A stretch of 64,000 bases of DNA. Source: Diphasiastrum complanatum. Taxonomy: Eukaryota > Streptophyta > Lycopodiopsida > Lycopodiales > Lycopodiaceae. The position numbers and the translations under genes were made by a program. Below, in pieces: positions 48,999 through 60,690 of this stretch; position 1 is the first letter of the stretch; each line of letters opens with the position of its first letter. The stretch covers positions 18,961,273 through 19,025,272 of the forward strand of contig CM055114.1 of assembly GCA_029204225.1 (NCBI GenBank), written 5' to 3'. The notes under the pieces are model-generated. The model saw only the letters and a program-made list of their open reading frames with translations, was not told the DNA's origin and ran no database searches.

Positions 48999-49985
48999 AG
49001 CAGAAGCAATATTCAAGGATGCATTACGTATTTTCGAGCCTGTCAGTGGGTAACTCAACTCTGATACTCAACTACATGCATACACTAGCCATGCAACCAT
49101 CTACAGCTCAAGCAGATCAACGTTCAGCACATAGAGCGGTCCTACTACTAACTAGTGAATCAAAGAACAATCAAAAACCAGATTAGCTACTGAAACTAAA
49201 ACAAGATTCAAGAAACAAGAAACAGAAATAAGATTCCTAGCAGCATTTAACAATCTAAGAATCAAGAAACACACCTTACTTGATGCCTAGATTATCCAAG
49301 AACATCAAGAACTAGAATGTCAAGACTATGCAAGATTTACACCACATTTCTAGCCTCTATAGTTTACTTGAATGCTGATTTCTAAAAGATTCTACAAGCA
49401 AGAACTGAAGCTAATCCACAACTTAGCAAGAACAAGAAACAAGAACCTAGTTAATCCACAAGCAAGGAATCAAGCATGCTCATAGAAATATCACTCAAGA
49501 TCATTGCCATGAACAAAGAGCTTAGTGATCTTCAAGAACTCGTGGAGGATCCTCTTTATCAGCTCAAGAGATCTTGAAAATACAATCAAAGCTCCCTCGC
49601 AAGAGATGGGGGCCCTTAAATAAGCAACAAAGCTGTCCATGTGGAGCTCATGTGGCAATTCCACTAAATTGGAAATTACATGTGAAATTTGCCCTTCCAC
49701 TCGAGGTCACCATCAAAAGGTGGTTCACTCTTAATATTTTAAGGGGGGTCTACATTTATTACAACTATTCAAGGACATGTTACTAGCTCCTACATGGTCA
49801 TTCCTTCTTTGGGATACACCATGTAAGCTCACATAGTTAATCACTATCTTCCTAGCTAGTATTTCCTCGGCTCTCATGCTCGACTCTTAGCTTCTTCTGC
49901 TCTCTTCCTTCTGAGACCTCCTCGGTCATGGGTGAGAGATAACTTATGTCTCCAGTTTGGCTCGGCACTAGAGAATCGGCTAACA
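48999..49985 (-). repeat. 3' LTR of Gypsy element (minus strand)
   Basis: Homologue of 62652-63507 in the same orientation. On the minus strand it begins TGTTAGCCGATTCTCTAG, immediately after AGGGGTGGATAA (49997-49986), which fits a polypurine tract. The distal part beyond 48999 no longer matches, so this LTR is truncated or rearranged at its end. It has an extra segment around 49695-49800 absent from the other LTR. Confidence 0.8.
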
Positions 49986-50210
49986 TTATCCACCCCTAGT
50001 CTGTTGCAGGACCCACTACAACATCGGTGATGTCTTCTGCTTGGCACTCGGAAAAGCGTGGATTTTTGTTCGCTTCCGTAAAACCAGGTGCTTATTATCC
50101 GCAAATTTAGTCACCAAAATTAGAAGTCCCTCAATTGGCCGCTACATATCAGCCCTCTTGGGCACATCTTGTGAATCCTGTTCGTCTCGTCGTTGCGCCA
50201 TCTGCTTTCG

Positions 50211-50524
50211 TCATGCTTATACATGGTTCTCTTGGGTTCTACTATCCATTGGTGCACTATCTTGGTGATTGCTTGCAATTCTATGTGTAGAATGATCTAT
50301 ATTTGTTATTTTTGCATCCACACGTGTGAAATACAGTAGCTTTCTGGTTTTGTACGGACAGCAACAGTACATAATCATTTCATTCAAGTTTGATCAAGTT
50401 CTATTAGTGTTTGCATCTCAAATTGTGTGTAGATGCTGATTTTTCTACATTGGTGAGATTGGTAATGTATTTCTCTTTCTAACCAAAGATCATTCAAGTA
50501 GATTTAAGGATCTGAAATCTTTCA
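50211..50524 (+). repeat. Truncated 5' LTR of Copia element A
   Basis: Matches the second half of the LTRs at 54738 and 58429, ending GATCTGAAATCTTTCA. The first 320 bp are missing; the junction at 50211 abuts Gypsy internal sequence (49998-50210). A primer site TGGTATCAGAAC follows at 50527. Confidence 0.88.
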
Positions 50525-51126
50525 CATGGTATCAGAACTTGGGTTTCAGGTTATGAAGGAGAAAATCAGATCTATCAATGATTTGGTGAAGATATCAAGT
50601 CTAGAGCATGCTAGAGAGGATTCTACACCAAAATCGAATTTTTTGCTTTTGTAGATTGGATCTTTTGTAGATCAAAACACTAAATAGGTCAATATACTTG
50701 TTCAATTCCAATTTTTGAATTCACATATTGGATCTAGCCGATTTTTGAATCATTGGTTCAGCCTAAGTGGTGGCTTATAGATTGCATATCAAATTTTCAG
50801 CATTTGCACGTAGATTTGGAATAGTCAATTCTTTGTGATTTTGTCAAAACCCTAATTTTGATTGGATCTCTAGATAATGAGGTTTCTGGACTTCATTTGA
50901 GTGTGTTTCAATTTTAGAAAGTGGCAAAAGTCATTAGATTGAGGATAGATCATAGGTTGATCAAGATTCCATGATTCTATGTGTTGATTTGCTTGGATAA
51001 GTGCTAGAAGAGAATTTGTGAGATAGTTTCAAATCTTGGTGATTTCTTTTGAAAGAATTTGTTGTTGTTCAAAGGAGTGCTTTGTGCATTGAATCAGGTT
51101 GAAAGAAAAGATCAGGTCGTTGCTAC

Positions 51127-51915
51127 ATGGCAACCTCAATTGGAGTCATGTTGGAAGCCAATGATAGGCTTACCTCAAGTAACTATTCATTGTGGAAAGT
51201 GAGGATGGAGTCACTTCTTGAGATGAATGATGTTTTCGATATTGTTGTAGGCTTGGAGGAGAGACCAGCAACACAACAAGATCAATTGAGGTATGACAAG
51301 AGGGCCAAGAAGGCTCTACACATGATAAAGATGAATGTTACCAATGAACTTCTCAAGGAAGTTGGTAAGTGCACATCATCTTTGGAAGCTTGGAATTCAT
51401 TGAAGAAGCTTTATAAATCCAAGTCTACTTCTAGAGTGTTGACTCTAAGAAGGAAAATCTTTTCTTGTTTGCAAAATAATGAAGAAAGTCCAAGTACTTT
51501 TGTTTTGAGAATGAAAGCATTGAATGATGAGTTAGCTTGCATAGATGAAAGCATTAAGGAAGGAGAGCTTATTCAAGTGATTCTTAATGGCTTGTTGGAT
51601 GCTCATGCTAACATTGTTCAAAGTATTGCTATTCAAAAGACTTTGCCAAGTTTGATGGATCTTCAAGAGATCTTGATCAATGAGGAATATAGGCTTCAAG
51701 TAAGAGGTGGATCTACATCGACACTTCAAGAAGATGCTATGTTCACAAAGGGCAAATTCAAGGGAAAAACCAAAAGCAAGTGGTCTAAAGGGCAAGATCA
51801 AATGGATGCTTCTTCAAGTGGAAAAAAGAAGGATAGATCAAAGCTCAAGTGCTTCTATTGTGGCATCAAAGGACACTTTGCAAGTGAGTGCTACAAGAAG
51901 ATGAGAGATCAATGA
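51127..51915 (+). CDS. Copia element A gag
   Basis: A complete 262-residue frame, MATSIGVMLEANDRLTSSNY onward. It has the gag helical domain (LKKLYKSKSTSRVLTLRRKI; FVLRMKALNDELACI; LIQVILNGL) and a CCHC zinc knuckle, CFYCGIKGHFASEC, at residues 239-252. Gag forms the virus-like particle that packages element RNA. The frame ends at a TGA before the protease; in related elements gag and pol are continuous, so this stop is probably a mutation shared with copy B (both have RDQ-stop). Confidence 0.88.
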   Translation: MATSIGVMLEANDRLTSSNYSLWKVRMESLLEMNDVFDIVVGLEERPATQQDQLRYDKRAKKALHMIKMNVTNELLKEVGKCTSSLEAWNSLKKLYKSKSTSRVLTLRRKIFSCLQNNEESPSTFVLRMKALNDELACIDESIKEGELIQVILNGLLDAHANIVQSIAIQKTLPSLMDLQEILINEEYRLQVRGGSTSTLQEDAMFTKGKFKGKTKSKWSKGQDQMDASSSGKKKDRSKLKCFYCGIKGHFASECYKKMRDQ

Positions 51916-53440
51916 GACAAGCAAGGTAATCTTACTCTTGATGAGGATGGTTTCGATGTGCAAGATGCAAATGATGATGCTTTTGTGATGTCTTCATGTA
52001 TCTTGCTAATGATGGAGATCTAGATCCTTGGTGGATTGATAGTGGAGCAAGTTCACACATGACCTTTCACAAAGAGTACTTCACTTCTTTGTTGGCATAT
52101 GGAGATGACAAGAGGGTGATCTACACGACCAATGATGGTGAGTGTGCAATCAAAGAGATTGGCACAATTCCTATTTCTCTCTCTACAAATAGGAATGTTC
52201 ATTTGGAGGATTTCTTGTTTATTCCATCTATTACCAAGAATTTGCTTAGTGTGAGTCAAATGCTATGTGTTGCAAGGGAGCAAATTTCTGTTCAAGAGGT
52301 TTGGCACAAAAGGATGGGACACCTCAACTTCAAGTCATTGGAGGTAATGGCAAGAAGAAGATTGTGATTGGTCTTCCAAGTTCCTTAAGTAATGACAAGC
52401 ATGTTTGTGAGTCTTGTGCTTTGTCTAAGTCACATAGACTACCTTATACTAGATCTATTTCTAGATCTACAAAGTCTTTTCAACTTGTACATTCGGATAT
52501 TCATGGATTTACTACAATTAGCAATAGTGGAGCTAAGATGTATGTAACATTCATTGATGATTTTAGTAGATTTTATTGGATCTATCTACTAAAGAGCAAG
52601 GATGAAGTGTATGATGTCTTTGTCAAGTTCAAGAATGCAAGGGAGAACCAATTTTCCAAAAAGATCAAGTGCTTGAGAGGTGAAAATGGTGGTGAGTACA
52701 TATCTAACAAGTTGAAGGCCTTTTGTGTCGAGCATGGGATCAAGAGGGAGTATACAACATCAAGGACTCCACAACAAAATGGAGTGGCTAAAAGGAAGAA
52801 TAGGACTTTATGTGAAAGTGCTAAAGCTATGAGGTTAAGTGCTAATCTTGACAAACCATTTTAGGATCAAACTTTGTTGTGTGCCAATTTCTTGTGCAAT
52901 AGGTGGCTGAGTGCTATTTTGGATGGAAGGACACCTTTTGAGATGCTATTCAAGAGGAGGCTGAGTGTCAACTTTCCAAGAACCTTTGGATGCACATGCT
53001 ATGTCAACATTACTCTTGATGATAGGACCAAGGAGGATTCATCTTCAAGAAGAGGTATTTTTGTTGGATATAGTGAGGTGAGTAAAGCCTACAAGGTTTA
53101 CATTTCTTCTACTAACAAAGTGTTTGTTGGTAGATATGTCATTTTTTATGAGGGAAACATTCCAAAGGTGTCTTCAAGCATGATTGATGGTGAAGTGGAT
53201 GGATCTAGCATTCTTGATGTTGATGAGAAGGATCCCTACTTTGGATGGTAGTGATAATGGACCTTCATCAAGTCAAAAGCCAAGGAGAACATCAAGAGAA
53301 AGACAAGTACCTTCAAGGCTCACATATGATCAAAAGGGTAAGCAAGTAGTTTCTGGAAATTACGTTGCTTTCCTAACCTCTTTGGATGAGCCTACAAGTG
53401 TAGATCAAGCAAGGAAAGAAGAGGAGTAGATCCAAGCAAT
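51916..53440 (+). pseudogene. Copia element A protease-integrase
   Basis: Protease active site IDSGASSHMTFH at about 52040, then NLLSVSQM joined to CVAREQISVQEVWHKRMGHL by an in-frame 132-bp deletion relative to copy B. Integrase: HKRMGHLN, then after a frameshift CESCALSKSHRLPY, QLVHSDIHGF, FIDDFSRFYWIYLL, ENGGEYISNK, TPQQNGVAKRKNRT. A stop follows DKPF (52862). The post-integrase region ends near 53440. The frameshift in GGCAAGAAGAAGATTGTGA is also present in copy B. Confidence 0.92.
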
Positions 53441-54690
53441 GGATCTTGAGTATCAAGCTCTTATGAATAATGGAACATCTTTTGGAGGATCTTCTTGTGT
53501 ATATGGAGCTATGCAAGTAGATGGATGTTATCTTTCTGTAAAATCAAGTACTGGATCTGGAAAACAAATTTTGTTCAATGACTTTGATGATCAAGATGAA
53601 GATCAAGAGGTTGATCTCAAAGCGCTTCAACTATTCAAAAGGGAAGTTGACAATTTGGAGCTATAGTCAAGAGCATCAAAGGAGAGGTAATTGGCAAAGG
53701 TGTTATGGATCTATTTTTGCAGCATATTGAAGACTCAAGTAAGGTCAAAGAAGCAGCAAGGAAGTGTTGTTCAAGTTTACTTTACTTGTTCTATCTCATG
53801 TTTGAGCAATTTCATGTGGATGTGTGCAAATTGTCAAGATATGGTAAAACTAGTTACATTGGTGAGCATTGTTTTGATGTTGGATTTGTACTAGCATTCT
53901 TGGCTGATTTTTCTGATGGAAATGAAGTTATTGGAGGTTCATTATGTCACTCATCCATGGTTAAGTTCTCAAGTGTTGAGCTACTTGGTGCCAATACTTG
54001 GAGATTGTCAATTTTTGGTGAATTCATGGTCATTTTCTTGTGTCAAGTAGATCTTGAAGATGGACTAGTGCAAACTACTTGGTTTATGGAGTCATGTGGT
54101 TGCATCATTTATGTACTCACCTACTCATGTATTTCCAAGGTTTGATGGTTTCTTGTGGCAAGATGAAGATGGAGGCTCATTCATGGAGTATCATGGTGAA
54201 TACAAGGCAACAAAGGACAAAGGAGGAGAACACATACAAGCAAAAGTTGATCACTAACATTTATTGTTTGTTTGCTGTATTTTTCCAGAGAGTTCAGAGT
54301 TGGAAGCATGGTGGAATCATCTCACTTACATTCTATTTGATTCTTCATGTTCTAGTCACATTTTTACATGTAAAATTGATGTAAGAAATAGTGAAGCATC
54401 CCAAGTGGACACTATTCTCTATATCAATTATGGTTGTTTCTATTTTGAGCATTACATGATCATTGAAAGAAGGTCTATTCTTAGGAAGAAGATCATTCTT
54501 ATGATGGATCAAAGTTCTATTGTCAAAAACTATGCAAGGAGCAAGCATATAGAGATACAATATCATTTTGTGAGGGAGCGAGTCATTGCAAAGGAGGTGG
54601 AGCTTCCACATGTGTCTTCAAGGGAATGAGTAACTGATATCTTCACCAAAGCATTGGGAAAAGACTTGTTCATGAAGCATAGGACTTAAC
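53441..54690 (+). pseudogene. Copia element A aberrant region and RNase H end
   Basis: Where RT should start (QALMNNGT then a Trp-rich block), the frame moves into FGGSSCVYGAMQ, then GSGKQILFNDFDDQDEDQEV, FHVDVCKLSRYGKTSYI and GGSLCHSSMVKFSSVELLGA. RT motifs are absent. From 54490 the recognisable RNase H end resumes: MDQSSIVKN, ARSKHIEIQYHFVRERV, then after a stop TDIFTKALGKDLFMKH. The aberrant part matches Copia element 1 (2252-2640 and 1764-2048). It therefore belongs to the family, not to this copy. Confidence 0.75.
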
Positions 54691-54737
54691 TTGAAGTATT
54701 ATCAAAGTCTATGCTAAAACTAGTTGAAGAGGGAGTG

Positions 54738-55371
54738 TGAAAGATTCAACTAGTTTCATCACATTTTGCAATATTTTCATATTTGGCATACTGAGTTTTA
54801 GACTTAGACGTTGAATTTTCAAAGCTCATTAGTCTAAATTTCATTTGAATAAACACTTTTTGAAAGTGTGGGAAAGATAGAATGTGAGTTTGAGTAGATT
54901 CAATTTGAATAAGTTGGGTACATTGAATCTAGACCCAAAATTGGTAGGGTTAGCATTTTGTGGGAAAGCCAAGTGGCCAAATAGAGTTTGGAACTGTTAT
55001 AGAAGGATGCAACTCATGGAGAGAGTCATCTTCTCTCTTCTCTATCTCATTTCATGCTTATACATGGTTCTCTTGGATTCTACTATCCATTGGTGCACTA
55101 TCTTGGTGATTGCTTGCAATTCTATGTGTAGAATGATCTATATTTGCTATTTTTGAATCCACACGTGTGAAATACAATAGCTTGCTGGTTTTGTACAGAC
55201 AACAACAGTACATAATCATTTCATTCAAGTTTGATCAAGTTCTATTAGTATTTGCATCTCAAATTGTGTGTAGATGCTGATTTTTCTACGTTGGTGAGAT
55301 TGGTAGTGTGTTTCTCTTTCTAACCAAAGATCATTCAAGTAGATTGGATCTTAAGGATCTGAAATCTTTCA
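54738..55371 (+). repeat. 3' LTR of Copia element A
   Basis: 634 bp, TGAAAGATTCAACTAG to GAAATCTTTCA, preceded by a GAAGAGGGAGTG purine tract. It is joined directly to the broken end of copy B with no intervening host DNA. Confidence 0.93.
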
Positions 55372-56957
55372 CATGATACTCAAGATCCATTGCTTGGATC
55401 CACTCCTCTTCTTTCCTTGCTTGATCTACACTTGTAGGCTCATCCAAAGAGGTTAGGAAAGCAGCATAATTTCCATAAACTACTCGCTTACCCTTTTGAT
55501 CATATGTGAGCCTTGAAGATACTTGTCTTTCTCTTGATGTTTTCCTTGGCTTTTGACTTGATGAAGGTCCATCATCACTACCATCCAAAGTGGGATCCTT
55601 CTCATCAACATCAAGAATGCTAGATCCATCCACTTCACCATCAATCATGCTTGAAGACACCTTTGGAATGTTCCCCTCATCAAAAATGACATCTCCACCA
55701 ACAATCACTTTGTTAGTAGAAGGAATGTAAACCTTGTAGGCTTTACTCACCTCACTATATTCAACAAAAATACCTCTTCTTGAAGATGGATCCTCCTTGG
55801 TCCTATCATCAAGAGTAATGTTGACATAGCATGTGCATCCAAAGGTTCTTAGAAATTTGACACTCGGCCTCCTCTTGAATAGCATCTCAAAAGGTGTCCT
55901 TCCATCCAAAATAGCACTCGGCCACCTATTGCACAAGAAATTGGCACACAACAAAGTTTGATCCCAAAATGGTTTGTCAAGATTAGCACTTAACCTCATA
56001 GCTTTAGCACGTTCACATAAAGTCCTATTCTTCCTTTCAGCCGCTCCATTTTGTTGTGGGGTCCTTGATGTTGTATACTCCCTCTTGATCCCATGCTCAT
56101 CACAAAAGGCCTTGAACTTGTTAGATATGTACTCACCACCATTGTCACCTCTCAAGCACTTGATCTTTGTGGAAAATTGGTTGCATTCTTGAACTTGACA
56201 AAGACATCATACACTTCATCCTTGCTCTTTAGTAGATAGATCCAACAAAATCTACTAAAATCATCAATGAATGTTACATACATCTTAGCTCCACTATTGT
56301 TAATTGTAGTAAATCCATGAATATCTGAATGTACAAGTTGAAAAGGCTTTGTAGATCTAGAAATAGATCTAGTATAAGGTAGTCTATGTGACTTAGACAA
56401 AGCACAAGACTCACAAACATGCTTGTCATTACTTAAGGAACTTGGAAGACCAATCACAATCTTCTTCTTGCCATTACCTCCAATGACTTGAAGTTGAGGT
56501 GTCCCATCCTTTTGTGCCAAACCTCTTGAACAGAAATTTGCTCCCTTGCAACACATCCAACTTGGTTAGCAATAACACAAGCATCAAGTTTGAACAACTT
56601 CCCTTGCCTTTTACCTTTTCCAATCAAGACATCTTTCCTTTTGATCAAACAAGCATCTCCATCAAACTCCACCTTGAGGCCCTTACTTAGCATTTGACTC
56701 ACACTAAGCAAATTCTTGGTAATAGATGGAATAAACAAGAAATCCTCCAAATGAACATTCCTATTTGTAGAGAGAGAAATAGGAATTGTGCCAATCTCTT
56801 TGATTGCACACTCACCATCATTGGCCGTGTAGATCACCCTCTTGTCATCTCCATATGCCAACAAAGAAGTGAAGTACTCTTTGTGAAAGGTCATGTGTGA
56901 ACTTGCTCCACTATTAATCCACCAAGGATCTAGATCTCCATCATTAGCAAGATACAT
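55372..56957 (-). pseudogene. Copia element B protease-integrase, truncated
   Basis: Minus strand. Protease INSGASSHMTFH (Asp of DSGA changed to Asn), the linker intact (LSKGLKVEFDGDACLIKRKD), integrase HKRMGHLN, the same frameshift as copy A, QLVHSDIHGF, FIDDFSRFCWIYLL, then a second frame change near 56155, DNGGEYISNK and TPQQNGAAERKNRT. It ends at AMDLEY, where it joins the LTR of copy A. RT, RNase H and the 3' LTR are missing. Confidence 0.93.
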
Positions 56958-57037
56958 GAAGACATCACAAAAGCATCATCATTTGCATCTTGCACATCGA
57001 AACCATCCTCATCAAGAGTAAGATTACCTTGCTTGTC

Positions 57038-57826
57038 TCATTGATCTCTCATCTTCTTGTAGCACTCACTTGCAAAGTGTCCTTTGATGCCACAATAGAA
57101 GCACTTGAGCTTTGATCTATCCTTCTTTTTTCCACTTGAAGAAGCATCCATTTGATCTTGCCCTTTAGACCACTTGCTTTTGGTTTTGCCCTTGAATTTG
57201 TCCTTTGTGAACATAGCATCTTCTTGAAGTGTCGATGTAGATCCCCCTCTTGCTTGAAGCCTATATTCCTCATTGATCAAGATCTCTTGAAGATCCATCA
57301 AACTTGGCAAAGTCTTTTGAATAGCAATACTTTGAACAATGTTAGCATGAGCATCCAACAAGCCATTAAGAATTACTTGAATAAGCTCTCCTTCCTTAAT
57401 GCTTTCATCTATGCAAGCTAACTCATCATTCAATGCTTTCATTCTCAAAACAAAAGTACTTGGACTTTCTTCATTATTTTGCAAACAAGAAAAGATTTTC
57501 CTTCTTAGAGTCAACACTCTAGAAGTAGACTTGGATTTATAAAGCTTCTTCAATGAATTCCAAGCTTCCAAAGATGATGTGCACTTACCAACTTCCTTGA
57601 GAAGTTCATTGGTAACATTCATCTTTATCATGTGTAGAGCCTTCTTGGCCCTCTTGTCATACCTCAATTGATCTTGTTGTGTTGCTGGTCAATCCTCCAA
57701 GCCTACAACAATATCGAAAACATCATTCATCTCAAGAAGTGACTCCATCCTCACTTTCCACAATGAATAGTTACTTGAGGTAAGCCTATCATTGGCTTCC
57801 AACATGACTCCAATTGAGGTTGCCAT
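57038..57826 (-). pseudogene. Copia element B gag
   Basis: Near-identical to the gag of copy A, starting at ATG 57826. A TGA replaces the Arg codon at about 57693 (LED-stop-PATQQ). The zinc knuckle CFYCGIKGHFASEC is intact. The primer site TGGTATCAGAAC lies at 58415-58426 on the minus strand. Confidence 0.92.
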
Positions 57827-58428
57827 GTAGCAACGACCTGATCTTTTCTTTCAACCTGATTCAATTCACAAATCACTCCTTTGAACAACAACAAATGCTT
57901 TCAAAAGAAATCACCAAGATTTGAAACTATCTCACAAATTCTCTTCTAGCACTTATCCAAGCAAATCAACACATAGAATCATGGAATCTTGATCAACCTA
58001 TGATCTATCCTCAATCTAATGACTTTTGCCACTTTCTAAAATTGAAACACACTCAAATGAAGTCCAGAAATCTCATTATCTAGAGATCCAATCAAAATTA
58101 GGGTTTTGACAAAATCACAAAGAATTGGCTATTCCAAATCTACATGCAAATGCTGAAAATTTGATATGCAATCTATAAGCCACCACTTAGGCTGAACCAA
58201 TGATTCAAAAATCGGCTAGATCCAATATGTGAATTCAAAAATTGGAATTGAACAAGTATATTGACCTATTTAGTGTTTTGATCTACAAAAGATCCAATCT
58301 ACAAAAGCAAAAAATCCGATTTTGGTGTAGAATCCTCTCTAGCATGCTCTAGACTTGATATCTTCACCAAATCATTGATAGATCTGATTTTCTCCTTCAT
58401 AACCTGAAACACAAGTTCTGATACCATG

Positions 58429-59067
58429 TGAAAGATTTCAGATCCTTAAATCTACTTGAATGATCTTTGGTTAGAAGAGAAATACATTACCAATCTCACC
58501 AATGTAGAAAAATCAGCATCTACACACAATTTGAGATGCAAACACTAATAGAACTTGATCAAACTTGAATGAAATGATTATGTACTGTTGCTGTCCATAC
58601 AAAACCAGAAAGCTACTGTATTTCACACGTGTGGATGCAAAAATAACAAATATAGATCATTCTACACATAGAATTGCAAGCAATCACCAAGATAGTGCAC
58701 CAATGGATAGTAGAACCCAAGAGAACCATGTATAAGCATGAAATGAGATAGAGAAGAGAGAAGATGACTCTCTCCACGAGTTACATCCTTTTATAATAGG
58801 TCCAACCCGTATTTGGCCACTTGGCTTTCCCAGTAAAATGCTAACCCTACTAATTTTGGGTCTAGATTCAATGTACCCAACTTATTCAAATTGAATCTAC
58901 TCAAACTCGTATTCTATCTTTCCCACACTTTCAAAAAGTGTTTATTCAAATGAAATTTAGACTAATGAACTTTGAAAAGTCAACCTCTAAGTCTAAAACA
59001 AGTTTTGGCCTCAATATGCCAAATATGAAAATATTGCAAAATGTGATAAAACTAGTTGAATCTTTCA
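58429..59067 (-). repeat. 5' LTR of Copia element B
   Basis: 639 bp, TGAAAGATTCAACTAG to GATCTGAAATCTTTCA on the minus strand. The outer flank at 59068 is internal Gypsy sequence. Confidence 0.93.
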
Positions 59068-59408
59068 CAGGAGAAAGGGTTAAAGGTGGGAGGTGGTCGG
59101 GGAAAGCTCATGGAAGCAGCACCGGCTCTGTGGCCACCCGATCCTGAGCTACCATCTGATGGGTGGGTTTGGCCGTCCTGATTCCCTGCTCCGTGTCAGG
59201 TGCCAGTGTGGATATAGTTGCTCCATCACCCCCGTCGATGACATGTGAGGGTTACGAGTGTTGTTGTGATGCTGTGGACGAGCTGCCACCATCTGACGTA
59301 GAACCATGTGAAACTGATCCCACCGGGGATGTGCTCCCAGCTTGAAGCTTTTCTTGTCTTTGTTGTTGCCGTGTACTTGGCAACTGAGCCCTTGAGGTAT
59401 CTGCATGT

Positions 59409-60273
59409 TTAGCTCTGGAGGTTGCAGTTGTTTGTGGATTCTGGGGTGGGCTTCTTGGCTTGTGTACTAGAGGGAGGATACTGGTGTTGACGTTTGGCCT
59501 CGGACCCCGATGGTGAAGCTGTCCTTGCACGCTTGGTCTTCTTGTGTTCAATGGGAATATCCCATGCCTTGTCCGCAAGCTGCAGTTGTTGTTGGAGCTT
59601 GGGCCCATTTTGTACTTGATGCAGAGTGATATTTGTCATCAGATATTATGATATCATGATAGGCTGCTTGTGCTTAATGCACTCATGAAGACAATTCAAA
59701 GCAAATTGTGCCCAATCATAGAGGTTCTGGGCATGTAGTCGTGAATCTGCCATCATGTGAAACAGGGACATGGGTACCCTCAGCACTTTCATTCGAGGCT
59801 TTTGTGTGCATCTGGTGAGATATGCACATGCTGCTTGAAGTTGCTTGTCGTTGATTGCTTCCAGCCTGTACCCATCCTTGTTCTTCCACTTGGTCACAGA
59901 GGGATCAATATATTTGAAATATATCGTTTGCTCTATCTTCTGGAGTGTTTCTTGTGATAGTGTTTGGCCCTTGTGGGAAACCATAAGGTTGCAAGTCAGT
60001 TGTCGCAAAGGATACGTTATAAACATAGTTCCTAATAGGGAGAACTATGATCTGACATAATCTTGTCGTGGTATGATTATTGGCATATGCCATGTGTACG
60101 AGATAGGGGCTTTGATAATCTGTCAAGACAGGGATCTGAAATTCGATTTCCTTGAAGAAGGACTCTGACTGCTGGTACTAGGTCTGCATCTCTGTAAGGT
60201 CATGCTTGCACAGCTGGATGTCAAACTTGCTTGTTTCGGGATCATCTGAACTTGAACTCCGGTTGGACGACAT
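59409..60273 (-). pseudogene. Unknown ORF within Gypsy element
   Basis: Starts MSSNRSSSSDDPETSKFDIQ at 60273 and runs through one TAG, one frame change (near 60020) and one TAA to about 59409. Middle: RNYVYNVSFATTDLQPYG, VTKWKNKDGYRLEAINDKQL, RMKVLRVPMSLFHMMADSRL, NLYDWAQFALNCLHECIKHK. End: KKTKRARTASPSGSEAKRQ, a basic nuclear-signal-like stretch. I do not recognise a family. Its position after pol, with its own tandem-repeat leader, could make it an additional ORF of the element, or the gag of a related element joined by recombination. Confidence 0.45.
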
Positions 60274-60309
60274 GGTTGGAAAATGGAAGACGGAGGGTTC
60301 TGAAAAAAA

Positions 60310-60690
60310 CTGCTTCGGTTGAGAGCTGAGACAATGGAAAGGGCATCGACTGAGATGTGAAGGGTTGGGCTCCAGTTGAGATCTGATCGAGTGGCTTCGG
60401 GTGAGATGTGAAGGGTTGGGCTCCGGTTGAGATCTGATGGAGTGGCTTCGGTTGAGATGTGAAGGGTTGGGCTCCGGTTGAGATCTGATGGAGTGGCTTC
60501 GGCTGAAATCTAAAGTGTTGGGCTCCAGTTGAGATCTGATGGAGTGGCTTCGATTGAGATGTGAAGGGTTGGGCTCTGGTTGAGATCTGGGGTTGGGCTC
60601 CGGTTGAGATCTGATGGAGTGGCTTCGGTTGAGATGTGAAAGGAGGACTTCAGTTGAGTGTTGAAGGAGGGGGCTCCGGTTGAGATGAAA
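60310..60690 (-). repeat. Tandem array of about 51-bp units (two 25-mers)
   Basis: Plus-strand units CTCCGGTTGAGATCTGATGG and the following CTTCGGTTGAGATGTGAAGG repeat with starts at 60369, 60420, 60471 and 60522, with a shortened unit at 60573. The 25-mer core (CTyCGGTTGAGAT) is the same as in the array at 61980-62430. Confidence 0.9.
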
